In this document: positions 13,055 through 20,550 of the stretch, in pieces
Position numbering within the stretch: the stretch's first letter is position 1
Layout of the letters: each line of letters starts with the position of its first letter
Origin: a virus
Length of the DNA stretch: 27,740 nucleotides
Virus record (IMG/VR): IMGVR_UViG_3300031673_007569
Coordinates: 1 to 27,740 of that record
Direction: 5' to 3' (one strand)
The notes under the pieces: model-generated
What the model was told of the DNA's origin: nothing
What the model saw: the letters and a program-made list of their open reading frames with translations, nothing else
The model's database searches: none
Translations under genes and position numbers: made by a program

Positions 13055-13588
13055 ATGCCTAAGAAGACCACGAAATCCAAGAAGGCCGCTATCCCGGGTG
13101 CTTCAGCACCGCGGAAAAACAAGGGCGGCCGACCTCGGATCGCCATTGATTACGAGCTACTCGGCCGCCTTGCGGCCTGCCACTGCCGGGATAACGAGAT
13201 GGCGGACATCCTCGGCATCTCTGTCGATACCCTTGACCGACGCAAACAAGATGATCCGCGTTTTGCGGAGATTCTGAGTAAAGAGCGGGCCAACGGCAAA
13301 CTGGCACTTCGTCAGGCTCAGTGGGAGAACGCCCTCACCGGCAACTACACGATGCAGATATGGCTCGGCAAGCAGCACCTGGGCCAGAAGGACCGCCAGA
13401 CCACAGAGGTTGAGATCGACGTAGCCCGGGCCCTTGCGCAGATAGGGCAGGCGCTGGGCGACCTGATAAGAGACTTCGTCCCCCCCGAGCGGTGGGAAGA
13501 GGCAATGGAGCGAGTCTCAGTCATAGATGACAGCATCAACTCACGGATTACTGACGGCGACCGTCGAGAGAAGCCTGCGGTCCACTAG
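13055..13588 (+). CDS. Terminase small subunit candidate (helix-turn-helix)
   Basis: The 177-residue protein has a basic N-terminus (MPKKTTKSKKAAIPG, KNKGGRPR). Residues about 31-55 (LLGRLAACHCRDNEMADILG then ISVDTLDRR) form a helix-turn-helix as in phage small terminase subunits, followed by KLALRQAQWENALTGNYTMQ, typical of these proteins, and an acidic C-terminal part. It directly precedes the large subunit and overlaps it by 62 bases. Its expected task is recognising the packaging site, which makes the array at 12271-12531 a candidate target. No clear ribosome-binding site precedes ATG 13055; a nine-codon frame at 13036-13062 might couple its translation. Confidence 0.75.
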   Translation: MPKKTTKSKKAAIPGASAPRKNKGGRPRIAIDYELLGRLAACHCRDNEMADILGISVDTLDRRKQDDPRFAEILSKERANGKLALRQAQWENALTGNYTMQIWLGKQHLGQKDRQTTEVEIDVARALAQIGQALGDLIRDFVPPERWEEAMERVSVIDDSINSRITDGDRREKPAVH

Positions 13589-14966
13589 CGGGCGTCCGCT
13601 CATCAAGCTCCAGCCACACGCCGGACAGAAGGCGGTGCTGAAGCTGATTGCGGAGGCGGTCGCGGCGGGGGCACGCTTCTTCGTCCTGGTTGCCCATAGG
13701 CGCTGGGGGAAGAACTGGCTCTGCATCCACGATGCCCTGCAGCAGGCGAAGGAGTTGACAGAGCAACCTGGGCGGGAGCAACTGAACCCGCGAGTGGTGG
13801 TCTGGTTTGTCTTCCCGACGTATCTGCTGGCGGATGAGCTTTGGTCGGACCTCAAGGCGATGGTGGCGGGGAATGAGGGCGTCCGCACTATCAACACCAA
13901 GCCCTACATCATGGAGTTGCCTGGCGGGATTCATATTCACGTCCGGTCCGCTGACCACCCCGAGCATCTGGTAGCCGCCGGGATTGACCTGCTGTACATG
14001 ATCGAGGCAGCTCGCATGAAAGAGGGGGCGTGGCTTACCATCCGCCCCACCTTGACCTCTCATGGGAGAGAGGGGCGCTGCATCTTCAACACGACGCCGC
14101 TCCGCAGGAATTGGCTTTACCGGGCGTGGCAGCAATCGCAGGACCCCCTGGCGGCCAACTGGGCGGGCTGTCGGATTCCCGCGTACAACGAGGATGGGAC
14201 ACGCCACGACTGGTCCATTATGCCATCCGACGAGCGGATCGCTGACGAGCGAGAGGACTACCCGGATAGCTGGTTCCGGCAGGAGTACGGGGCGGAGTTC
14301 GTGGAGACGGGCGGGGCGGTCTTTCGCGAGGTGCGGTCCCGTATTGCCGCGGCCCCAACGGAGCCCACACGGCCGGTGGTGGCGGGCGTTGACCTCGCCA
14401 AGGTGGTGGACTTCACGGTCTTTGTCGCCTTCGACGGGGCGGGACGCATGGTGGGCTTCGAACGGATGCACGGCATTCCGTACCCTCAGCAGTCAGTTCG
14501 CCTCTGCCAATTCCTCGGCAAGCACAACGTCAAGACCGTTGCCGTGGAGACGAACGGGCCGGGTATCCCGTTCATGGACGATCTGAAGAGCGACCTCTAC
14601 GACACCGGCCTCCAGTGCCAGGTGGAGGGCGTGGCGACCACCGCGCAGAGCAAGGAGCAGATGGTTCAGCGGTTCGCCATGGGGATTCAGAAGGCGCAGG
14701 TTACGGTCCTGAACGAGCCCGTGCTGCTTGAGGAACTGGAGGCGTATGAGATCACGCAGACGCCGGCCGGCAATGATCGCTATGGCGCGCCGGAAGGCGA
14801 ACATGACGATACGGTGATGGCGTGCGCGCTGGCCTTCTCACAACTCAAGCGGACCGGGGCGCGGCCGAGGGGCTCGATTCCTGGTGCCGAGCCGGGGCGT
14901 GGGCTCAGGAAGGAGCCGTACGGGGGGCAGCTACATCGTGGGTTCATAGGGGGTGGCCGGCGGTGA
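13527..14966 (+). CDS. terL: Terminase large subunit (ATPase and nuclease)
   Basis: In this 479-residue protein the ATPase domain shows an adenine-motif-like LQPHAGQKAVL, Walker A AHRRWGKN (56-63), a Walker B region LLYMIEAA (155-162, Glu160 the likely catalytic acid) and coupling motif FNTTP (187-191). The RNase-H-like nuclease domain carries GVDLAKVVDF (Asp289), VAVETNG (Glu341) and EHDDTV (Asp427/Asp428). This is the motor that cuts the concatemer and pumps DNA into the prohead through the portal. The start overlaps the small subunit by 62 bases. The Walker B region is atypical, with Glu-Ala-Ala preceded by Met-Ile. No ribosome-binding site is clear, so translation is probably coupled. Confidence 0.92.
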   Translation: MTASTHGLLTATVERSLRSTSGRPLIKLQPHAGQKAVLKLIAEAVAAGARFFVLVAHRRWGKNWLCIHDALQQAKELTEQPGREQLNPRVVVWFVFPTYLLADELWSDLKAMVAGNEGVRTINTKPYIMELPGGIHIHVRSADHPEHLVAAGIDLLYMIEAARMKEGAWLTIRPTLTSHGREGRCIFNTTPLRRNWLYRAWQQSQDPLAANWAGCRIPAYNEDGTRHDWSIMPSDERIADEREDYPDSWFRQEYGAEFVETGGAVFREVRSRIAAAPTEPTRPVVAGVDLAKVVDFTVFVAFDGAGRMVGFERMHGIPYPQQSVRLCQFLGKHNVKTVAVETNGPGIPFMDDLKSDLYDTGLQCQVEGVATTAQSKEQMVQRFAMGIQKAQVTVLNEPVLLEELEAYEITQTPAGNDRYGAPEGEHDDTVMACALAFSQLKRTGARPRGSIPGAEPGRGLRKEPYGGQLHRGFIGGGRR

Positions 14967-14998
14967 ATCAGCGGCCGAGAAACAAGGAGACGCAGACG

Positions 14999-15829
14999 AT
15001 GACGGTCCCGGCGGACATTGACACGAGGCTGGAATTCCTGGCGGCCGAGATCACGGCCCTGGAGACCGAGGGCGACGAGGCAGGCCAGGCCCAGATTCTC
15101 AAGGCCTGGGAGATTGGCAAGCGGCTGAAGGCGGCACGACATCTCCTTCCAGGCGACCGCGAATTCGGGCGCTGGGCGAAGGAGAGGCTGGGATACGGGA
15201 AGCAATATCGCTGGCAACTCATGCAACTGGCGAGTTTGCAGTCTAGCGCGTTAGACGGCATAAGTATCCGTCAGGCGGTAAAACTGGCGACAGAAAAGAC
15301 CGAGAAGCCTGAGAAACTCAGCGAACTCAGACCCATTCCCACCGGCGCATTCAGAACCATCGAGGCAGACCCGCCCTGGGGTATGGATGCTAAAGAAGGC
15401 AAGTCCGCGCACCGTCAATATCCCACGATGACGACGGATGAGATAGCGGACCTTGGCGTGCCGGTTCTCGAACACGCCGCCCCCGATTGCCACCTCTACC
15501 TCTGGGCAATCAATCCCATGTTGCCTGATGCCTTCCGGGTCATGGAGGCCTGGGGGTTCGAATACAAGACGGTCATCACCTGGGTCAAGCCACAGATCGG
15601 CACGGGCCACTACTACCGCGGCGCGACGGAACAATGCCTCTTCGGATTGCGCGGCAACCTGAAGTGTCTGCGCGCCGACCAGCCGAACTGGTTCCAGGCG
15701 GATCGCGGAAGACACAGCGCCAAGCCTGCCGCATTCTACGACATCGTCGAAAGCATGAGTCCGACCCCGCGTCTGCGGATGTTCGCGCGGTCAGAACGGG
15801 ATGGGTGGGAATCCTGGATCAATGACTAA
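14999..15829 (+). CDS. MT-A70 family adenine methyltransferase with N-terminal DUF3102-like helical domain
   Basis: In the 276-residue protein residues 8-80 (RLEFLAAEITALETEGDEAG ... KAWEIGKRLKAARHLLPGDR, FGRWAKERLGYGKQYRWQLM) resemble the DUF3102 / ParB-associated helical domain. From 118 the MT-A70 catalytic part begins with FRTIEADPPWGMD (DPPW 124-127), followed by YPTMTTDEIADL, LYLWAINPMLPDAF, FEYKTVITWVKPQIGTGHYY and a C-terminal MFARSERDGWESW. These proteins methylate adenine N6 in DNA or RNA. ATG 14999 is preferred because AAGGAG lies nine bases upstream; a GTG at 14963 overlapping the terL stop would add a short N-terminus. With the methyltransferase at 892 this makes two amino-methyltransferases in the window. 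Confidence 0.88.
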   Translation: MTVPADIDTRLEFLAAEITALETEGDEAGQAQILKAWEIGKRLKAARHLLPGDREFGRWAKERLGYGKQYRWQLMQLASLQSSALDGISIRQAVKLATEKTEKPEKLSELRPIPTGAFRTIEADPPWGMDAKEGKSAHRQYPTMTTDEIADLGVPVLEHAAPDCHLYLWAINPMLPDAFRVMEAWGFEYKTVITWVKPQIGTGHYYRGATEQCLFGLRGNLKCLRADQPNWFQADRGRHSAKPAAFYDIVESMSPTPRLRMFARSERDGWESWIND

Positions 15830-16202
15830 TCTGCATTCGTTAGAGAACTTCATGGAGTCTTGGTGGGATTGGTCATTCCTCAACGACTGCTTTGGCGATT
15901 CCAAGATCCGAGTTAGCGATACGGACGGGACCGTAGAACATAACCATCAGTTTCTGACTCTAGAAACCAGGGCTCCCGGCGAAGGCCTTGATCGCGGCCG
16001 CTGGCTCTGGTGTGAAAGAAGGGTCGAATCCGGTGTAGATACCATCTTCCTCCTTTGGGGCCGGCCGAATGATGCTCGCGAGATGTCTATATTTCCCGGC
16101 GGCAAATTCGTTGCGACGGCGGAAACGATTCGATCCCATGTCAAGGCCTGGTATGAAGCGGCAAGGCGCGGACAATGCTATGCGGCAGGAGTGGGAGGCT
16201 GA
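15822..16202 (+). CDS. Protein of unknown function, 126 aa
   Basis: MTNLHSLENFMESWWDWSFL, with a centre RGRWLWCERRVESGVDTIFL and C-terminus ETIRSHVKAWYEAARRGQCY. Start ATG 15822 overlaps the previous stop by eight bases. Rich in Trp and acidic residues; no family recognised. Confidence 0.6.
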   Translation: MTNLHSLENFMESWWDWSFLNDCFGDSKIRVSDTDGTVEHNHQFLTLETRAPGEGLDRGRWLWCERRVESGVDTIFLLWGRPNDAREMSIFPGGKFVATAETIRSHVKAWYEAARRGQCYAAGVGG

Positions 16203-16206
16203 GGGG

Positions 16207-16317
16207 ATGCCCCGGCGTCTTATGAGGCTTTCCGGCAAGTCTACCGGGCATATGACCGGCGGCGAGGAGAAGATTGCCAGCAAGCCGAGCGGAGATGGCT
16301 ACCGTGAAGCAGACTAA
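16207..16317 (+). CDS. Very small basic protein, 36 aa (uncertain)
   Basis: ATG 16207 gives MPRRLMRLSGKSTGHMTGGE and ends READ. GGGAGG lies about seven bases upstream. An in-frame ATG at 16180, inside the preceding gene, would give 45 residues. The only support is spacing and coupling to neighbours. Confidence 0.35.
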   Translation: MPRRLMRLSGKSTGHMTGGEEKIASKPSGDGYREAD

Positions 16318-16432
16318 GTGGCCCGTGAGGGACTCTACCTCGCCGGAGACAGGAAAGGCGTATAGCTCGCGCACCATGCGTGCAAGGAGCGACGGGGTCG
16401 TTCGTTTCGACAACGGGCGGCCCCAGCACTAG
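16295..16432 (+). CDS. Small protein, 45 aa
   Basis: ATG 16295 opens MATVKQTKWPVRDSTSPETG and ends VVRFDNGRPQH at TAG 16430-16432. It overlaps the preceding small frame by 23 bases and has GCGGAG upstream. Basic and Ser/Thr-rich; no function recognised. Confidence 0.4.
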   Translation: MATVKQTKWPVRDSTSPETGKAYSSRTMRARSDGVVRFDNGRPQH

Positions 16433-16474
16433 GAGGCGGTGAGGGGATGGCGAGTAAGGCGACGGGATGCTGAC

Positions 16475-16774
16475 ATGAGACGAATATGGCGGTGGGTGAA
16501 GAGCCTGATCTGCGGTTGGGAATGCCGCAAGCTGAACGGGCAGTGGGTGCTGATCACGTGGCGGCCGCTGAGCAGCCGCGAGCGGCGAGAGGCGCGGGCC
16601 TTAGTGGAATGGCGGGCCCGCTATGGCTGGCTTGACGAGAGGGAGATGGCAGAAAGAACAGACCGAGCCTTCCAGACGGTTAGGGTTGGGCGTCTCACCT
16701 TTGCCGAAGATGCCGCGAGGCTGCGGCCCCAGCAGGAGGTTGATGGATGTCGACCAGGACGAAAGACCAGGTGA
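16475..16774 (+). CDS. Small Trp/Arg-rich protein, 99 aa
   Basis: MRRIWRWVKSLICGWECRKL then ITWRPLSSRERREARALVEW, ending QQEVDGCRPGRKTR. An in-frame GTG at 16439 could add 12 residues, but ATG 16475 begins where the composition becomes protein-like. A nine-codon frame from 16447 (MASKATGC) ends in TGAC just before the ATG and follows AGGAGG, so it may couple translation. Overlaps the portal start by 28 bases. Confidence 0.5.
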   Translation: MRRIWRWVKSLICGWECRKLNGQWVLITWRPLSSRERREARALVEWRARYGWLDEREMAERTDRAFQTVRVGRLTFAEDAARLRPQQEVDGCRPGRKTR

Positions 16775-18174
16775 AGAAGGCGGCGACGGGGATGCTGAGG
16801 CGGCCGCTCACGTATTCCGAGGCGGTGACGCAGATCGGCACCACCGGCCTCAAGCGCGTGGGCCCGTACATCCGCGAGGAGTATCTCAGAGAACTTCAGG
16901 GCCGGCAGGGCCGCGCCAAGTATCGCGAGATGTACGCCAACGACGTGGTGCGCCGCGCCGTCCGGGCCATCAAACTCCCCATGCTGGCCGCCTCATGGAA
17001 CGTCGAGGGGGCCGAGGGCCCGGACGCGGAGGCCGCTCAGGATTTCGTCCTGCAGTGCATCGACGATATGAGCCATACGTGGTTCGAGTTCATGGACGAG
17101 ACCATCACCGGCACCACGGTCTACGGGGCGAGCGTATTCCAGCCGCTCTATAAGCGACGCCGGGGCCAGCAACCTAAAGAGATATACCTGCAGAGCGACC
17201 ATGACGATGGGCTGTGGGGTTGGGAGTCATTCTCTCCTCGCGGGCAGGAGACCTGGGAGGGTTGGGTCTGGGATGAGGCTGGGCGACTGATAGCCCTGCG
17301 CCAAATGACCGAGACGGGCCTCGTGGAGGTGCCGCTCTACCGCTGCGTCCACTTCGTGAACGAGGGGAAGATGGGCGACCCGAACGGGGAGAGTATGCTG
17401 CGGGCCGCCTATGAGCCCTGGTATGGGCTCAGGCACGCCGACACCTGGATCGGGATTCTGATTGAGCGCATGGGCGGGGTGCCGATTGCCAAGGTCAACA
17501 CGGCAGACCTCCCCGTCTTTGACCCGAGCGACCCGGATATGGTTGCCCTGCGGGCCTATGTCGAGAATGGCCTGACGGCATTCCGCCTCGACGAGCAGAT
17601 GGGGGCGTTTCTGCCTTTTGGCATCGACTTCGAGATCACGAAGCCGCCGATCAACATTGCGGACATCGAGAGTTACATCCGCCTCTGCTCCTGGCGGATT
17701 CTCGGTTCGGTGCTGGCGCAGTTCCTCGAACTAGGTCAGGCCCCGCAGGGCAGCTATTCGAAGAGCCAATCCGATAAGGAGTTCTTCCTGCTGGCTGAAG
17801 AGGCGTTCCTGCAGCGGATGGTCGCAGAGACGCTGAACCGACAGGAGATCCCGCGGCTATTCGGCATGAACGCTGGCTCATTCAGGCTGACCAAACTTCC
17901 GAGGCTGGTGCCGAGCGATATGCAGGTGCCGACGCTGGCCGAGTTGGCGGAGCCGCTGTCGAAGCTGGTGCAATTCGGGGTTGTGCAGCCTGGGCCGAAA
18001 CTTCAGGAATACGTTCGCGGCGTTGGCGACCTGCCCGAAGAGGAGGAGGAAGCGATGGAAGAGGCGCCCACCATGCCGGCTGGGCCGGCCAGGGAAGAGG
18101 GCGAGGAACCCGCCGAGGAAGCGAGCCCGGCAGAAGAGACGGCAAAGCACTACGTGGCGGCAGACCTGCTGTAG
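16747..18174 (+). CDS. Portal protein, DUF935-like
   Basis: The 475-residue protein has features of the DUF935 (Mu gp29-type) portal family: early RRPLTYSEAVTQIG, VVRRAVRAIKLPMLAASWNV, DETITGTTVYGASVFQPLYK, then VHFVNEGKMGDPNGESMLRA and PWYGLRHADTWIGILIERMG, and later PINIADIESYIRLCSWRILG and GSYSKSQSDKEFFLL. The portal forms the dodecameric DNA gate of the head and docks the terminase. The last 60 residues are very acidic and Pro/Ala-rich (EEEEEAMEEAPTMP, EEGEEPAEEASPAEE), probably disordered. AGGAGG seven bases before ATG 16747 fixes the start. Confidence 0.85.
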   Translation: MSTRTKDQVKKAATGMLRRPLTYSEAVTQIGTTGLKRVGPYIREEYLRELQGRQGRAKYREMYANDVVRRAVRAIKLPMLAASWNVEGAEGPDAEAAQDFVLQCIDDMSHTWFEFMDETITGTTVYGASVFQPLYKRRRGQQPKEIYLQSDHDDGLWGWESFSPRGQETWEGWVWDEAGRLIALRQMTETGLVEVPLYRCVHFVNEGKMGDPNGESMLRAAYEPWYGLRHADTWIGILIERMGGVPIAKVNTADLPVFDPSDPDMVALRAYVENGLTAFRLDEQMGAFLPFGIDFEITKPPINIADIESYIRLCSWRILGSVLAQFLELGQAPQGSYSKSQSDKEFFLLAEEAFLQRMVAETLNRQEIPRLFGMNAGSFRLTKLPRLVPSDMQVPTLAELAEPLSKLVQFGVVQPGPKLQEYVRGVGDLPEEEEEAMEEAPTMPAGPAREEGEEPAEEASPAEETAKHYVAADLL

Positions 18175-18183
18175 GGGGATGAG

Positions 18184-18492
18184 ATGACGACCGACGATCA
18201 GCACTTCAAGTGGGGCGTCTCGTTCGGGCAGAACTATGACGCGGCCCACCTGGACGACCGCCGGCATTGGTCGCGGCAGGGCATAGACCCGGACGAGCAT
18301 ATCGCCGCGATGCGAGCGACTGGCGACAGGGAGGCGGAACGCCGCGGCTTGATCTTTACTGGCGAGGTGCGCTTGGGCGACGAGATTCAGCGCCAGTATT
18401 TCGCGCCAGGCCAACTGTCTCGATGGCAGCAGATATGCCTGCGGTTGCTGGGCGGGCACAACGAGAAGCCGTTGAGCCATGAAGGCCGCTGA
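18184..18492 (+). CDS. Protein of unknown function, 102 aa
   Basis: MTTDDQHFKWGVSFGQNYDA, with HWSRQGIDPDEHIAAMRATG and C-terminal LSRWQQICLRLLGGHNEKPL. It starts nine bases after the portal stop (GGGGATGAG serves as ribosome-binding region). Not recognised. Confidence 0.6.
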   Translation: MTTDDQHFKWGVSFGQNYDAAHLDDRRHWSRQGIDPDEHIAAMRATGDREAERRGLIFTGEVRLGDEIQRQYFAPGQLSRWQQICLRLLGGHNEKPLSHEGR

Positions 18493-18790
18493 CCGCACAT
18501 GGGAGATGCTGTGGCGGGACGAGTGGGTAGTGGTGGTAGCCATGGACGCCTCCACAATCGTGCTTGCGAACGGCTATGGCGTTGGGTGGGAGGCGACGCC
18601 GGGATCATCGCTGCCGCACGCGGATTTGCGGACGCGGTACACGGTGCCGATTCGGGACCCGGAAGGGAACCTGGTACCGATGGCGTGGCGGCCGGGGAAG
18701 CGGGACCTGGTGATGTTGGCGCAGGACATGGAGCACGTCGAGGTGGGGGAGGCGATACGGAGGGCGTTAGGTGAACTATCCCGACCCTGA
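18479..18790 (+). CDS. Protein of unknown function, 103 aa
   Basis: MKAADRTWEMLWRDEWVVVV, then a beta-rich part (TVPIRDPEGNLVPMAWRPGK) and HVEVGEAIRRALGELSRP. It overlaps the previous gene by 14 bases. Not recognised. Confidence 0.55.
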   Translation: MKAADRTWEMLWRDEWVVVVAMDASTIVLANGYGVGWEATPGSSLPHADLRTRYTVPIRDPEGNLVPMAWRPGKRDLVMLAQDMEHVEVGEAIRRALGELSRP

Positions 18791-18827
18791 CATGAGGGCT
18801 TACGGCGGACGCGAGAGGAGAGGCGAG

Positions 18828-19085
18828 ATGATCCGCACGTATCCGTTGGCGAAGTGGTGGAAGAGGTGGCCGAAGACCATAAACCACCCGGCAGGGCATC
18901 GGATCATACCTTACGCCTATAACCCGTGGCGGACCATTTGGGGTGGAATCAGGCCACACTTCTGCTATGAGGGCTATGACGGCATAACTTGCATAAATGC
19001 CAGCCCCAATGGTGGTGTCTTTGGCATCTACCGTGGCCGCGCCTGGCCGCGCTTCTGGCTGGCGAAGGTGGAGGCGACGGGATGA
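18828..19085 (+). CDS. Small Trp-rich protein, first of a tandem paralog pair
   Basis: In this 85-residue protein the N-terminus MIRTYPLAKWWKRW and C-terminus FGIYRGRAWPRFWLAKVE match the next gene (MKTYRLARWWRRW ... LGVYRGRAWPFFWRAKVE), which shows the two are paralogs. GAGAGG upstream supports ATG 18828, and the alignment with the paralog starts there; a GTG at 18771 is in frame but would add unmatched residues. Function unknown. Confidence 0.6.
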   Translation: MIRTYPLAKWWKRWPKTINHPAGHRIIPYAYNPWRTIWGGIRPHFCYEGYDGITCINASPNGGVFGIYRGRAWPRFWLAKVEATG

Positions 19086-19291
19086 AGACGTATCGGCTAG
19101 CGAGGTGGTGGAGGCGGTGGGATTTTGGCGCAGAGGCGATCTATCGCATGGGTCATGTCCAACCCAATCCGTGTGGCGTAACTATGGGCCGTTGGGTGTT
19201 CATGGGCAGTGATGGTTACTGGGAGCGTCTTGGTGTCTACCGCGGCCGCGCCTGGCCGTTCTTCTGGCGAGCAAAAGTGGAGGTCTGCTGA
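19082..19291 (+). CDS. Small Trp-rich protein, second of the tandem pair
   Basis: A 69-residue paralog of the gene before it, sharing M-x-T-Y-x-L-A-x-W-W-x-R-W at the start and YRGRAWPxFWxAKVE at the end; the middle differs and is shorter. ATG 19082 overlaps the upstream stop. The DNA near the ends (GGCCGCGCCTGGCCG) is also conserved, indicating a fairly recent duplication. Confidence 0.6.
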   Translation: MKTYRLARWWRRWDFGAEAIYRMGHVQPNPCGVTMGRWVFMGSDGYWERLGVYRGRAWPFFWRAKVEVC

Positions 19292-19292
19292 C

Positions 19293-20081
19293 ATGAATGG
19301 AAACTGGTTCAACCGCGTCACGTCCTGGTTCAAGGCGCGAGTACAGATCGAGAAGCCCTATGACACCCTGGAGAGCCTACCCGATGCCGTGAAGAAGCTT
19401 CCGAAGCATGGCCAGGAGATATACCGGGCGGCTTTCAATGCGGCCTATGCGGAGTATGGCGAGTCGCGGGCGCACGCCATCGCCTGGGCCGCGGTGAAGA
19501 CGAAGTATACACAGCGCGACGGGCAGTGGGTGGCTAAGGCCATTGAGCACTGGTTCTCATGGCCGCAACCTGTGGAAGGCATCCCAAACGAGGACGGTTC
19601 CTGGTTCTGGCGGCCAAAGAGCGTGCCTGCCGCCTCGACTTCGGATGGCCCCTGGCTCATGTTCAGCACCCCTCTCGCCGCCCCATGGGTCAAGCTCGAC
19701 CGCATCGCGCCGTTCGTCAAGGTCGACGAGGACAAGCGCCTCGTCTACATGGTCGTTATGGAGCCGGGCGACCCCGAACACCTGGACACACAGGGCGACT
19801 TCACCAAGGCGGACGAGATTGAGGAAGCCTGCCACGACTTTATGAACCGCTACCGATTGGGCAAGGCCGGGCTCGGTCTGCAGCACGAGCGGGTCATCGA
19901 GGGCCACATCAAGGAGTCGTACATCGCGCCGCAGGACCTGGAGATCGGCGGAAAGCCGGTGCTGAAGGGCAGTTGGGTGATGGTCGCCTATGTTGCCGAG
20001 GAGGAGGTCTGGAAGTCCGTCAAGTCCGGGGAGTTGACCGGGGCCAGCATCGGCGGTGTGGGCGAGAGGGTGGCGGCGTGA
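19293..20081 (+). CDS. ChaB-domain + XkdF-like putative prohead protease
   Basis: The 262-residue protein has two recognisable parts. Residues about 23-75 (YDTLESLPDAVKKLPKHGQE through YGESRAHAIAWAAVKTKY) resemble ChaB-like domains. Residues about 125-260 (PFVKVDEDKRLVYMVVMEPG, DTQGDFTKADEIEEACHDFM, LGLQHERVIEGHIKESYIAP, SWVMVAYVAEEEVWKSVKSG, LTGASIGGVGERV) match the XkdF-like domain, related to phage head-maturation proteases. The conserved His in LQHE and Ser in GASIGG are candidate catalytic residues. Its place after the portal fits a head maturation role. Confidence 0.75.
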   Translation: MNGNWFNRVTSWFKARVQIEKPYDTLESLPDAVKKLPKHGQEIYRAAFNAAYAEYGESRAHAIAWAAVKTKYTQRDGQWVAKAIEHWFSWPQPVEGIPNEDGSWFWRPKSVPAASTSDGPWLMFSTPLAAPWVKLDRIAPFVKVDEDKRLVYMVVMEPGDPEHLDTQGDFTKADEIEEACHDFMNRYRLGKAGLGLQHERVIEGHIKESYIAPQDLEIGGKPVLKGSWVMVAYVAEEEVWKSVKSGELTGASIGGVGERVAA

Positions 20082-20097
20082 TAAGAAAGGAACCGAA

Positions 20098-20550
20098 GTG
20101 AGAACATCCGACCAAGTGATTGACCAGACGATTGCACGACTGCAGGGGGCAGACCCAGCGGCAGCAGCAGCCTGGGCGCTACGTCACCGCGGCGTCTGTC
20201 CGCTCTGCCAGGGCCGCGCGACCGTATCCCGCGAAGACCCCGTGACGGGGCGTCGCATCTTCCGCTGCCGGGACTGCCAGTGGACGGCCGGCATCTCCGA
20301 GCCGCAGTTTCGGGCGCGGGCGGACGTTGCCCTGCGCGGCATTTGCCTTGCTGCCATAGAGGCGGCGCGGGCGGCAGAAGCCAGGAGGGGCAGCCGAGGC
20401 CAATACCGCACGACCAGCAGCGACCGACGCAGCAGGAGACCCAGCAGTGGCCCAGATCAGGATCGGACTCAATCTACTGACGTGCAACCTAGCCCAGTGC
20501 CCGATACACGAACAGGCGGCCCGGTACGCGATAGAGAGCCTACTCGATAG
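20098..20550 (+). CDS. Zinc-ribbon protein, function unknown
   Basis: The GTG start at 20098 has AAAGGA six bases upstream. The 150-residue protein has a zinc ribbon CPLCQGRATVSREDP ... FRCRDCQW (Cys pairs about residues 34-62), then helices ARADVALRGICLAAIEAARA. The last 35 residues (SSGPDQDRTQSTDVQPSP) are disordered-looking and overlap the glycosyltransferase gene by 104 bases, unusual in this window, where overlaps are generally far shorter. The frame may have lost an earlier stop. Confidence 0.55.
   Translation: MRTSDQVIDQTIARLQGADPAAAAAWALRHRGVCPLCQGRATVSREDPVTGRRIFRCRDCQWTAGISEPQFRARADVALRGICLAAIEAARAAEARRGSRGQYRTTSSDRRSRRPSSGPDQDRTQSTDVQPSPVPDTRTGGPVRDREPTR

Noticed and set aside
13548-14471. 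Minus-strand frame of 307 codons opposite the large terminase gene
   Set aside because: Mirror of a gene with clear ATPase and nuclease motifs; no domain in the reverse translation.
15549-15570. GGTTCGAAT stretch resembling a tRNA T-loop
   Set aside because: It is inside the MT-A70 gene and no acceptor stem or anticodon arm can be built around it.
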